A stretch of DNA of 24,516 bases, taken from the NCBI GenBank assembly GCA_004555245.1, contig SFIS01000048.1:1-24516 (forward strand). Direction: 5' to 3'. The notes beneath the pieces are model-generated. The model worked only from the letters and a program-made list of their open reading frames with translations. It was not told where the DNA came from and ran no database searches. Both the position numbers and the translations under genes were made by a program. Positions within the stretch are counted from its first letter, which is position 1; every line of letters starts with the position of its first letter. The DNA is from Bacteroidales bacterium (GTDB taxonomy: Bacteria; Bacteroidota; Bacteroidia; Bacteroidales; Bacteroidaceae). Positions 7,928-15,641 of the stretch are shown here, piece by piece.

Positions 7928-9028
7928 ATGATACTGAAAAAGCTGTCTATAATCAATTATCGGAACATACGCGAGGCATCTCTTGAACTGTCTCCGAAGA
8001 TTAATTGTCTCATCGGCAGCAACGGCATGGGAAAGACGAATGTGCTTGACGCAATCTATTTCCTCTCGTTCTGCAAAAGCGCGACGGGAGGGATGGACAC
8101 GCAGATGATAACCCACGGAGAGGAATGTTTTGTCATCGACGCTCTCTATGAGGACGAGCGCGGTGACGAGGAGCAGATTTGCTGCGGGATGAAGCGTGGC
8201 TCGAGAAAGCATTTCAAACGCAACAGGAAAGAGTATAAACGCCTGTCGCAGCATATCGGACTGATTCCACTAATCACCATCTCCCCGGCAGACACGGCAA
8301 TAATAGATTCGGGTAGCGAGATCAGGCGAAAGATGATGGATGTCGTCATTGCGCAGTCGAGACCGGGATACATGGATTCGCTCATCAGATACAACAACGC
8401 CTTGCAGCAGCGCAACGCACTGCTGAAGATGGAAGAAGAACCCGACGCCACGCTAATGGAGCTTTGGGAGGAGGAGATGGCACGCGAGGGCGAAGCCGTA
8501 TATGCCATGCGAAAGGAATTTGTCGAGACACTGACACCAAAAGTGGAACGCATATACGCCCTCGTGTCAGGAGAGAGGGAGAGCATCACCCTTAACTATG
8601 TCTCCCACTGCCAAAGGGGGCCGCTGATCGATGTCATAAGGAGAGACAGGCAGAAAGACCGCATCATGGGATTCTCGCTACACGGAATACACCGAGACGA
8701 CATAGAACTCATGATGAACGGATATCCACTGAAAAGGGAAGGAAGCCAGGGACAGAGCAAGACGTTCGCCATAGCCCTCAAACTCGCACAATACGACTTC
8801 CTGAAGCAGACGGCAAGGCAGACGGCGCCAATACTACTTCTCGACGACGTGTTTGACAAACTCGATGCGGACAGGGTGGAGCAGATCGTCAGGCTCGTGG
8901 CTGACGACAACTACGGACAGATATTCATCACCGACACCAACCGTGACCATCTCGACGACATACTGAGACATTCTAAACCGGAATATCGTATCTTCCATGT
9001 CGAGGAGGGAGTGATAAAAGAGGTGTGA
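7928..9028 (+). CDS. recF: DNA replication/repair protein RecF
   Basis: RecF is an SMC-like ATPase that binds gapped DNA and helps RecO/RecR load RecA at stalled forks. The 366-residue length is normal. It shows the N-terminal MILKKLSIINYRNIREASLEL, Walker A GSNGMGKT (30-37), a family-typical LIPLITISPADTAII segment, an ABC-type signature REGSQGQSKTFAIALKLA (about 270-287) and Walker B ILLLDDVFDKLD (302-313), followed by FITDTNRDHL. All ATPase elements are intact. The ATG at 7928 was chosen because it sits just after the promoter and starts the conserved first strand. It is followed 53 bases later by a DciA/DUF721 gene, a common Bacteroidota arrangement. Confidence 0.97.
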   Translation: MILKKLSIINYRNIREASLELSPKINCLIGSNGMGKTNVLDAIYFLSFCKSATGGMDTQMITHGEECFVIDALYEDERGDEEQICCGMKRGSRKHFKRNRKEYKRLSQHIGLIPLITISPADTAIIDSGSEIRRKMMDVVIAQSRPGYMDSLIRYNNALQQRNALLKMEEEPDATLMELWEEEMAREGEAVYAMRKEFVETLTPKVERIYALVSGERESITLNYVSHCQRGPLIDVIRRDRQKDRIMGFSLHGIHRDDIELMMNGYPLKREGSQGQSKTFAIALKLAQYDFLKQTARQTAPILLLDDVFDKLDADRVEQIVRLVADDNYGQIFITDTNRDHLDDILRHSKPEYRIFHVEEGVIKEV

Positions 9029-9081
9029 CAGAAGGGGCGTAATGCACTGTGCATGATGCCTTGAAAAAGACAACGCAGGAA

Positions 9082-9372
9082 ATGAGAAAACGAAAGGAGC
9101 GCATCGCAAGCGACATAGTGATGCAGGTGCTGAGGCTGCAGGGACTTGAGACACCGCTATTGCAGCGGCGCCTGATAAACGCATGGGACGACGTGGTAGG
9201 GGAGACGGTGGCGAGATACACCCGCGAGAAGTTCATAAAGAACCAGACGCTAATGGTGAAAATCGACCATCCGGCCCTGAAAGCCGACCTCAACATGATG
9301 AGGACATCGCTGAAAGACAGGCTGAACATCGCTGTCGGAGCGCAGGTTATCGCTGACGTCAGGATATATTGA
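9082..9372 (+). CDS. dciA: DciA/DUF721 family protein
   Basis: The protein has 96 residues from the ATG at 9082 (MRKRKERIASDIVMQVLRLQ). It is typical of the short DUF721 proteins found after recF in Bacteroidota. The diagnostic core is GLETPLLQRRLINAWDDVVG, followed by VARYTREKFIKNQTLMVKI and a C-terminal NMMRTSLKDRLNIAVGAQ helix. DciA is the proposed ancestral loader/operator of the replicative helicase DnaB. Short Bacteroidota members are less studied, so the role is family-based inference. A GTG at 9049 would add 11 residues, but the ATG preceded by CAGGA fits better. Co-transcription with recF is likely. Confidence 0.85.
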   Translation: MRKRKERIASDIVMQVLRLQGLETPLLQRRLINAWDDVVGETVARYTREKFIKNQTLMVKIDHPALKADLNMMRTSLKDRLNIAVGAQVIADVRIY

Positions 9373-9428
9373 TTCTCGCACATGATGTGCCGGACGGTGC
9401 AGACATGCCTCTTGCACCATACAAAAGA

Positions 9429-9463
9429 AAGCGGGCAAAACCATACGAGTGGTTTTGTCCGCT
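9429..9463. terminator. Terminator between convergent dciA and rhodanese/MBL gene
   Basis: A 15-bp stem with one G-T wobble (AAGCGGGCAAAACCA with TGGTTTTGTCCGCTT) surrounds the 6-nt loop TACGAG. It sits 56 bases after dciA and 53 bases beyond the end of the minus-strand lipoprotein gene, so it probably serves both directions. Confidence 0.75.
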
Positions 9464-9515
9464 TGCTTGCTGTATGCTTCATGGGGCATGAGGCGCTGCC
9501 TTGCGTCACACAAGA

Positions 9516-10619
9516 CTATCTGTACGACCGGATTCTCACGTCTATGCCTGTGCCGTGCAGCATCTCCGCAACCTTCTCGACGTCTGTCTCGCCGAAATGA
9601 TAGGGGAACAGCACGGAGGGCTTGATTGTCTGCGCAGCAGCAGCACATTGCCCGGGAGACATGGTGTAGGGCAGGTTGCAGGGAAGGAAGGCGATGTCCG
9701 GCGATTCCAAAGCCTCCATCTCGGCAATTGGCTCCGTGTCGCCGGCGATGTATATGCGCATACCGTCGATGGTCAGGACATAACCGTTGTCCCTCCCTTT
9801 CGGATGGAAGGCGAGCTTCTCTGGCGACGTGTTGTAGGCCGCCACTGCCTCGACGCTGATGTCGGAGGACAGCTGCAGATTCTCGCCGTTGCGCAACGCC
9901 GTGCCCGATCCTATCTGCTTCACGGCGTCTGCATTGCCGACAATCTTTGTCCCGGGCTTCTGCAGGGCTGCAACCGCAGTCTTGTCGCAATGGTCATGGT
10001 GGGTGTGGGTGATGAGAATGTAGTCGGCCTTGGGCAGTTTCGAGTAGTCTGTGCGGGGCGGAAGGGCCGTGACAGGGTCAATCTCTATCTCTTTGCCGCA
10101 CGCCGTGATGCGCAGACTGCCGTGCTTGATGTGCGAGATGACGACTGTCTTGCCGCTGCGGGTGGTGAACGTGTCTGACGCTTTCGCACGGTCGGTGGCT
10201 GCAGACTGGCTGTTGTCGGAAATCTTGCCGCCGGATGTCGTAACCGGAAATTTTGCCTTCTCCCAAGCTGTTATGCCGCCTTCCATGTTCACTACGGAAT
10301 ACCCGAGGTCTTTCATCAGACACGCGGCACGCATGCTGCGCCTGCCGCTGCGACAGTAGATGTACCATGTCTTTGACTTGTCGAGACTCTTCGCTTTGCT
10401 GACGAACGCCTCTTCCTGAAGGATGTCGATGTTCATCGCTGACGCGAGATGACCTCCGGCATACTCTTTTGCGCTGCGAACATCAAGCAACGCGGCGGAG
10501 GAATCGCCCGCCACTGCGTCGCGAAACTCACTTGCGGACATCTGGCGGATGTCGTCACGGGCATTGCATGATGTAAGCAGAGCGAAAAGGAAAAAAAAGT
10601 TCAGAAGTCTTGTTTTCAT
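9516..10619 (-). CDS. Lipoprotein with rhodanese and metallo-beta-lactamase-fold domains
   Basis: The protein has 367 residues. MKTRLLNFFFLFALLTSC is a lipoprotein signal with the modified Cys at 18, so the protein should be exported and lipid-anchored. Residues about 24-127 form a rhodanese domain (LLDVRSAKEYAGGHL, MEGGITAWEKAKFPV) with the active-site loop CRSGRRS and catalytic C89. A short Ser/Thr linker follows. Residues about 150-367 form a metallo-beta-lactamase fold of the UlaG-like type with the metal motif HTHHDHCD (205-212), further likely ligands in IAGDTE (D294), and a late His in PYHFGE (H341). Rhodaneses transfer sulfane sulfur, and UlaG-like hydrolases act on varied substrates. 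The joint role is unknown. It has its own -7 box and appears monocistronic. The ATG at 10619 is supported by the signal peptide. Confidence 0.9.
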   Translation of the reverse strand: MKTRLLNFFFLFALLTSCNARDDIRQMSASEFRDAVAGDSSAALLDVRSAKEYAGGHLASAMNIDILQEEAFVSKAKSLDKSKTWYIYCRSGRRSMRAACLMKDLGYSVVNMEGGITAWEKAKFPVTTSGGKISDNSQSAATDRAKASDTFTTRSGKTVVISHIKHGSLRITACGKEIEIDPVTALPPRTDYSKLPKADYILITHTHHDHCDKTAVAALQKPGTKIVGNADAVKQIGSGTALRNGENLQLSSDISVEAVAAYNTSPEKLAFHPKGRDNGYVLTIDGMRIYIAGDTEPIAEMEALESPDIAFLPCNLPYTMSPGQCAAAAQTIKPSVLFPYHFGETDVEKVAEMLHGTGIDVRIRSYR

Positions 10620-10731
10620 ATTCTAACGTTTGCATTTATGGTGTCTTGGAGCTTTGGATAAGATGGAGGGCGAAGCCTGACGGATGGCGCGGCACAGACG
10701 ACGACTGCTTTGCTTTTCTCAGGTCTCTCTG

Positions 10732-10739
10732 CAAAGGTA
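10732..10739 (-). promoter_or_regulatory. -7 box of the rhodanese/MBL gene
   Basis: The minus strand reads TACCTTTG, matching TAnnTTTG. Transcription would start near 10728, giving a leader of about 108 nt. A TTTG occurs further upstream on the same strand, but at a non-standard distance. Confidence 0.55.
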
Positions 10740-10791
10740 GCATAAAAAAATGAGATTAATGGAATAATATGTCAAAAAAACGCTACTTTTC

Positions 10792-10822
10792 TTTGTTTAT
10801 AGGAAATTTATTTGTACTTTTG
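10792..10822 (+). promoter_or_regulatory. Near-perfect Bacteroides-type promoter for the aldolase-fucI operon
   Basis: TTTG at 10792-10795, exactly 19 bases, then TACTTTTG at 10815-10822 reproduces the consensus TTTG-N19-TAnnTTTG. It is the best promoter in the window. The predicted start of transcription is near 10827. Confidence 0.75.
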
Positions 10823-10826
10823 CAGT

Positions 10827-11105
10827 GCAACTTTGCATAACTTTAAATTTATACGGTAAAACCACGTTCTGTCTTTCATTGTTTGGCTCATTGTTCAATT
10901 CTCGAGACAATGAGATGTCTGCCGTGACATGACAGGCGGCTGCATCCTCGCATCAAGACAACAAGCGGTATGCGGCGGCTGAGGCATCTGATGTGTGCCG
11001 TGCGGCGGATTGTATTATTCAGAACATCTATACATATATAATAATGTATGGAAAACCAGTGCCGGCAACGACTGGCAGAACCTGACAAAAACATTTCTTG
11101 GTATC
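10827..11105 (+). promoter_or_regulatory. Long 5' leader of the aldolase-transporter-fucI operon
   Basis: About 280 untranslated bases separate the predicted start of transcription from the ATG at 11106. This is long compared with the 0-20 nt leaders of recF, rprX and the lysozyme gene in this window. Several GC-rich complementary segments (for example GCGGCGG at 10973-10979 and 11001-11007, against CCGCC- or GCCGT-type segments) could fold. I do not recognise a riboswitch family. Confidence 0.35.
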
Positions 11106-12041
11106 ATGACAGATTTTCTGAAAACTCCCCTCAACGGCATTGTGCCGCCTCTCGTCACACCATTGTCGGACAATGAGACACTCGATGTGAAAAGTCTTGA
11201 ACGTTTGATAAACCACCTGATAAAGGGCGGCGTACATGGACTCTTTGTCTTGGGAACAACGGGCGAAGAGCAGTCGCTGTCGTATAAGGTGCGTGAAGAC
11301 ATGATACGCGAATCGTGCAGAATCAATGCAGGGCGGCTACCGATACTCGTCTGCATCACGGACACCAGCATCGTGGAATCGATAAAGCTTGCCAACGTCG
11401 CTGCCGAATGTGGAGCGGACGGCCTCGTCTCTGCCCCGCCATACTATTTCGCTACCGGGCAGCCCGAACTCGCGCAGTTCTACGAGGAGCTCGTGCCGCA
11501 ACTGCCGCTGCCAGTCTTCCTTTACAACATGCCAAGCCATGTGAAGGTGAGCTTCGCACCCGAGACTGTGGCACGCCTCGCAAAGATGAAACAGGTGGTG
11601 GGATTGAAGGATTCGAGCGCGAACGCGACGTATTTCCAGAGCGTGATGTACGCTGTGAGAAAGGTGAACCCTAAATTTGCCATGCTATGCGGACCGGAAG
11701 AGATGACCGGAGAACTCGTGCTCATGGGGGCGAACGGTGGTGTAAACGGAGGCGCAAATATGTTCCCCGAACTCTATGTCGCCATGTATAACGCCGCCAA
11801 GGCACGCGACATAGACCGACTCATTTCCCTACAGCAGACCATCATGCAAATCTCTATGTCCATATATACCGTCGGACGACACGGCTCAAGCTATCTCAAG
11901 GGACTGAAATGCGCTTGCCAGCAGCTCGGAATTATCGACAACGATTTCGTCGCATCGCCATTCTACAAGTTCGACCAGCCGGAACGGGACAAGATTACAC
12001 TCGCTCTCGCAAAGCTGAAACTCAACGTCAGACAGTCTTAA
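11106..12041 (+). CDS. DapA/NanA-superfamily aldolase (substrate unknown)
   Basis: This is a class I (Schiff-base) aldolase or synthase of the dihydrodipicolinate synthase family, 311 residues, normal length. The superfamily landmarks are GTTGE (50-54), Y140 in FLYNMPSHVKVSF and the Schiff-base lysine K168 in VVGLKDSS. The YNMPS motif fits neither true DapA (YNVPxR) nor N-acetylneuraminate lyase (YNIP). An aldolase for a 2-keto-3-deoxy sugar acid or a related pyruvate-yielding substrate is therefore more likely than lysine synthesis. It heads an operon with a sodium:solute symporter 46 bases downstream and fucI. The start at 11106 (MTDFLKTPLNGIVPPLVTPL) was chosen by family alignment. An in-frame extension to 10995 lacks similarity. 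Confidence 0.85.
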   Translation: MTDFLKTPLNGIVPPLVTPLSDNETLDVKSLERLINHLIKGGVHGLFVLGTTGEEQSLSYKVREDMIRESCRINAGRLPILVCITDTSIVESIKLANVAAECGADGLVSAPPYYFATGQPELAQFYEELVPQLPLPVFLYNMPSHVKVSFAPETVARLAKMKQVVGLKDSSANATYFQSVMYAVRKVNPKFAMLCGPEEMTGELVLMGANGGVNGGANMFPELYVAMYNAAKARDIDRLISLQQTIMQISMSIYTVGRHGSSYLKGLKCACQQLGIIDNDFVASPFYKFDQPERDKITLALAKLKLNVRQS

Positions 12042-12087
12042 TGCAACTGCTTGGACGGCTAAACCTTATATCTGAACACAATACCAC

Positions 12088-13581
12088 ATGAACATCATCG
12101 ACCTTATAGTATTCCTGCTCTTCACCGGAGGCATCGTCTTCTTCGGATGCTCGTTCTACAGCAGGAAATCAAGTGCGGCGGAATTTACCAATGCAGGCAA
12201 GAGCATACCGGGATGGGTAATCGGAATGAGCATATTCTCCACATACGTCTCGTCTATCTCTTACTTGGGAAACCCCGGCAAGTCGTTCGCTTCCGACTGG
12301 AATCCCTTCGTCTTCGGACTCGGCATCCCTATTGCCTCGTACTTCGCGGCAAAGTATTTCGTGCCGTTCTATAGGGCGAACGGCAGCGTCTCGGCATACG
12401 CTTTCCTCGAAGAAAGATTCGGACCGTGGGCGAGATATTATGCCAGCGCATGCTATCTGCTTACACAGATTGCACGCATGGGCTCGATACTTTACCTGCT
12501 CGCCATGCCGATGTATGTGCTCATGGGATGGGACCTCGGCACCGTAATCATAGTGACTTCCGTCGCCATCATCATCTATTCGATGCTCGGAGGAATGAAG
12601 GCGGTGATATGGACAGAGGCAATACAGGGCTTCATCCTGATTGGAGGAGCATTGGTATGTCTCGCAGTATTGATGTTCTCCATGCCCGAAGGACCGAAGC
12701 AGACCTTCGAGATAGGCTTCGGAACAATACTCGAAGAGACGGGACGGAGCAAGTTCTCGCTCGGCTCCTTCTCACTTACAGACCTCGGCAATGCCACTTT
12801 CTGGGTGACACTGGTATATGGCATATTCATCAACCTGCAGAACTACGGCATCGACCAGAACTATGTGCAGCGCTATCACACGGCGAAGACCGAGGCGGAA
12901 GCGCGCAACGCGGCGCTCTTCGGAGGTTGGCTCTTCATTCCTGTCAGTGCAGTGTTCTTCCTCATCGGCACTGCCCTGTATGCCTACTATCAGGTGATGC
13001 CCGACCCTACAGTGGCGGAATATGTGTCTAACGGCAAGCCCGACTACGTCTTCCCGTATTTCATGGTACACTCGCTTCCCGACGGCTTGACGGGTCTGCT
13101 CATTGCGTCGGTCTTCGCTGCAGGTATGTCAACCGTCGCCACTTCTATCACATCATGCGCCACGATAGTCTATACCGACTACTACCAGAAGATAAGACGC
13201 CACGCTTCTGACCGCGAGGCACTCGTCACATTGAAGGCGGCGTCGGTCATAATAGGTGCTATTGGCATTGTCGTGGCATTGGCTTTGACCAACGTGGAAT
13301 CTATTCTCGACGCATGGTGGATATTGTCCAGTGTATTCTCCGGAGGAATGTTGGGACTCTTCCTGCTGGGATATATCTCGCGCAAAGTGACAAACGTTCA
13401 CGCTGTACTCGGTGTCATAGCTGGCTTCTGTATCATTGCGTGGATCTCGGCAGCTGACTGGATAGGACTGCCGCCGTCAGGATTGCATGGCTACCTCGCC
13501 ATCGTGCTCGGCACAATAACCATCTTCCTCGTAGGCTTCGCACTTGCCTTGCTCATCCCGTCAAGGCGTAAAGCGTCGTGA
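12088..13581 (+). CDS. Sodium:solute symporter (SSS family)
   Basis: The protein has 497 residues, polytopic, with about 13 hydrophobic helices. It should be a Na+-coupled uptake transporter of the inner membrane. Family features are the first helix (IDLIVFLLFTGGIVFFGCSFY), the post-helix segment SSAAEFTNAGKSIPGWVIGM, MSIFSTYVSSISYLGNPGK at the sodium/substrate core, MLGGMKAVIWTEAIQGFILI, and VFAAGMSTVATSITSCATIV. The substrate cannot be read from sequence. It is tightly linked to the aldolase (46 bases before) and fucI (86 bases after), suggesting a sugar or sugar acid. SSS transporters paired with NanA-like lyases carry sialic acid in some bacteria, which is a possible alternative here. Confidence 0.9.
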   Translation: MNIIDLIVFLLFTGGIVFFGCSFYSRKSSAAEFTNAGKSIPGWVIGMSIFSTYVSSISYLGNPGKSFASDWNPFVFGLGIPIASYFAAKYFVPFYRANGSVSAYAFLEERFGPWARYYASACYLLTQIARMGSILYLLAMPMYVLMGWDLGTVIIVTSVAIIIYSMLGGMKAVIWTEAIQGFILIGGALVCLAVLMFSMPEGPKQTFEIGFGTILEETGRSKFSLGSFSLTDLGNATFWVTLVYGIFINLQNYGIDQNYVQRYHTAKTEAEARNAALFGGWLFIPVSAVFFLIGTALYAYYQVMPDPTVAEYVSNGKPDYVFPYFMVHSLPDGLTGLLIASVFAAGMSTVATSITSCATIVYTDYYQKIRRHASDREALVTLKAASVIIGAIGIVVALALTNVESILDAWWILSSVFSGGMLGLFLLGYISRKVTNVHAVLGVIAGFCIIAWISAADWIGLPPSGLHGYLAIVLGTITIFLVGFALALLIPSRRKAS

Positions 13582-13667
13582 GAGGCTGTGGCTCGCCGTG
13601 AAAAACAAATACAACAGCACCCACAAAGACAATAAAAACAAAAACAAGAAATACAAAACGTAATACT

Positions 13668-15437
13668 ATGTATCCTAAAATTGGCATCCGCCCCACCATC
13701 GATGGTCGTATGGGAGGCATCCGTGAGAGTCTTGAAGAAAAGACAATGGCATTGGCAAATGCCGTTGCGGAGTTGATCACCTCTAATCTTAAGAACGGCG
13801 ACGGCTCACCTGTCGAGTGTGTCATAGCAGACACCACAATAGGCAGAGTGGCTGAGGCTGCAGCCTGTCAGGAGAAATTTGAGCGTGAGAATGTAGGTTC
13901 TACAATCACCGTCACATCATGCTGGTGCTATGGCTCTGAGACGATGGACATGGACCCCACTCATCCTAAGGCTGTCTGGGGATTCAACGGAACGGAGCGT
14001 CCGGGTGCAGTATATCTCGCTGCCGTACTCGCTGCACATGCCCAGAAAGGTCTGCCGGCATACGGCATCTACGGACATGATGTCCAGGACCTCTCTGACA
14101 ACACCATCCCGGAGGATGTGGCGGAGAAGATTCTGCGCTTTGCGCGCGCCGCACAGGCTGTCGCTACGATGCGCGGAAAGTCATATCTCTCTATGGGCGG
14201 AACTTGCATGGGCATTGCAGGTTCTATCGTAAACGCTGATTTCTTTGAGGAGTATCTCGGAATGCGTGTAGAGTATATCGACCTCATAGAATGTATCCGC
14301 CGCATGGAACTCGGCATCTACGACCATGAGGAATATGAGCGCGCCATCAAATGGGTAAGAGAGAAGTGCGTCACACAGGAAGGCAAGAACTGGAACCGTG
14401 AGGACAAGATAAAGTCACGCGAGGAACTTGACAACGACTGGGAGTTCTCCACAAAGCTCATGATTGTCATCCGCGACCTCATGAAAGGCAACCCGCGCCT
14501 GAAAGAGATGGGCTTCGACGAGGAGGCTCTCGGGCATAACGCCATCTGTGCCGGCTTCCAGGGACAGCGACAGTGGACGGATTTCTATCCCAACTGCGAC
14601 TTCCCGGAATCGATGCTCAATACGTCTTTCGACTGGAACGGCATACGCGAGGCTATCCCATACGCTACGGAGAACGACTGTCTCAACGGTGTCTCCATGC
14701 TGCTCGCGCATCTCTTGACCAACCGGGGTGTCATGTTCTCGGACGTGCGCACTTTCTGGAGCCCCGAAGCGGTGAAGCGCGTGACGGGCAAAGAACTCAC
14801 GGGACTTGCCGCTCCCGGCATCATACACCTCATCAACTCCGGCGCCACGACACTCGACGCTACGGGACAGATGACCAATGCCAACGGCGAACCGGAGATG
14901 AAACAGCCATGGGACATCACCGAGGCTGATGTCGAGGCTTGTCTGGAAAACACGAAATGGAGTCCTGCCGACCGCCTTTATTTCCGTGGCGGAGGCTTCT
15001 CTTCCACTTTCTACAGCAAGGGCGGTATGCCTGTCACGATGATTCGCGTGAACCTCGTGAAGGGTCTCGGCCCGGTGTTACAGCTGGCTGAAGGCTGGAC
15101 GGTGGAGGTTGAAGAGGATATTTTCAACACCATCAACATGCGCACCGACCGCACCTGGCCTACTACATTCTTCACGCCGCGCCTCGTTCCGGGCAACGAC
15201 GCCTTCAAGGATGTATATTCTGTGATGAACAACTGGGGCGCCAACCATGGCGCGATAGTCTATGGACACATCGGAGCAGACCTTATCACGCTGTGTTCTA
15301 TGCTGCGCATCCCGGTATGTATGCATAACGTGGCAGACAAGGATGTCTTCCGTCCGGCTTGCTGGAACGCTTTCGGCATGGACAAAGAAGGCGCCGACTA
15401 CCGCGCCTGCCAGAATTTCGGGCCTTTATACAAATAA
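13668..15437 (+). CDS. fucI: L-fucose isomerase
   Basis: The enzyme interconverts L-fucose and L-fuculose (also D-arabinose and D-ribulose) with a divalent metal in the cytoplasm. The 589-residue length matches the E. coli enzyme (591). The metal ligands corresponding to E. coli E337, D361 and H528 are present as E335 (YATEND), D359 (FSDVRTFW) and H527 (GANHGAIVYGHIG). The N-terminal YPKIGIRPTIDGR and IPVCMHNV are typical. The start is preceded by A-rich sequence (ACAAAACGTAATACT), usual for Bacteroidota initiation. Fuculokinase, fuculose-phosphate aldolase and fucose permease genes are absent from the window, so the isomerase is detached from the classical pathway here. Codon choice is close to that expected for high expression. 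Assignment is very safe. Confidence 0.97.
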   Translation: MYPKIGIRPTIDGRMGGIRESLEEKTMALANAVAELITSNLKNGDGSPVECVIADTTIGRVAEAAACQEKFERENVGSTITVTSCWCYGSETMDMDPTHPKAVWGFNGTERPGAVYLAAVLAAHAQKGLPAYGIYGHDVQDLSDNTIPEDVAEKILRFARAAQAVATMRGKSYLSMGGTCMGIAGSIVNADFFEEYLGMRVEYIDLIECIRRMELGIYDHEEYERAIKWVREKCVTQEGKNWNREDKIKSREELDNDWEFSTKLMIVIRDLMKGNPRLKEMGFDEEALGHNAICAGFQGQRQWTDFYPNCDFPESMLNTSFDWNGIREAIPYATENDCLNGVSMLLAHLLTNRGVMFSDVRTFWSPEAVKRVTGKELTGLAAPGIIHLINSGATTLDATGQMTNANGEPEMKQPWDITEADVEACLENTKWSPADRLYFRGGGFSSTFYSKGGMPVTMIRVNLVKGLGPVLQLAEGWTVEVEEDIFNTINMRTDRTWPTTFFTPRLVPGNDAFKDVYSVMNNWGANHGAIVYGHIGADLITLCSMLRIPVCMHNVADKDVFRPACWNAFGMDKEGADYRACQNFGPLYK

Positions 15438-15442
15438 TCCTT

Positions 15443-15498
15443 ACAGACAAATCTGATTCTTTCGGCATGTCATGGCCGACGGAATCAGATTTGTCTGT
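15443..15498 (+). terminator. Long-stem terminator after fucI
   Basis: A perfect 17-bp stem (ACAGACAAATCTGATTC at 15443-15459 with its complement at 15482-15498) is followed by TTTTTG. The 22-nt loop contains a small inner stem (TCGGC/GCCGA). It should end or reduce transcription of the aldolase-transporter-fucI unit before the methyltransferase genes. Confidence 0.88.
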
Positions 15499-15641
15499 TT
15501 TTGTTTCATCGCTTCCGAACCGCAGCCAAAACCTCTGTGTGGCACAATGTCGGAAGGCGGCAGACACCATGCCGCTTCTCCCCGCAGTCAGCCAAACATC
15601 GTCAGTATGTCCCCGGATGCGTCAGATAAACTATTCTTTCT

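Noticed and set aside
15499..15641. Cobalamin riboswitch before the corrinoid methyltransferase
   Set aside because: I looked for a B12-box-like GCCACTG and the usual branched fold. Neither is visible in this 140-base stretch.
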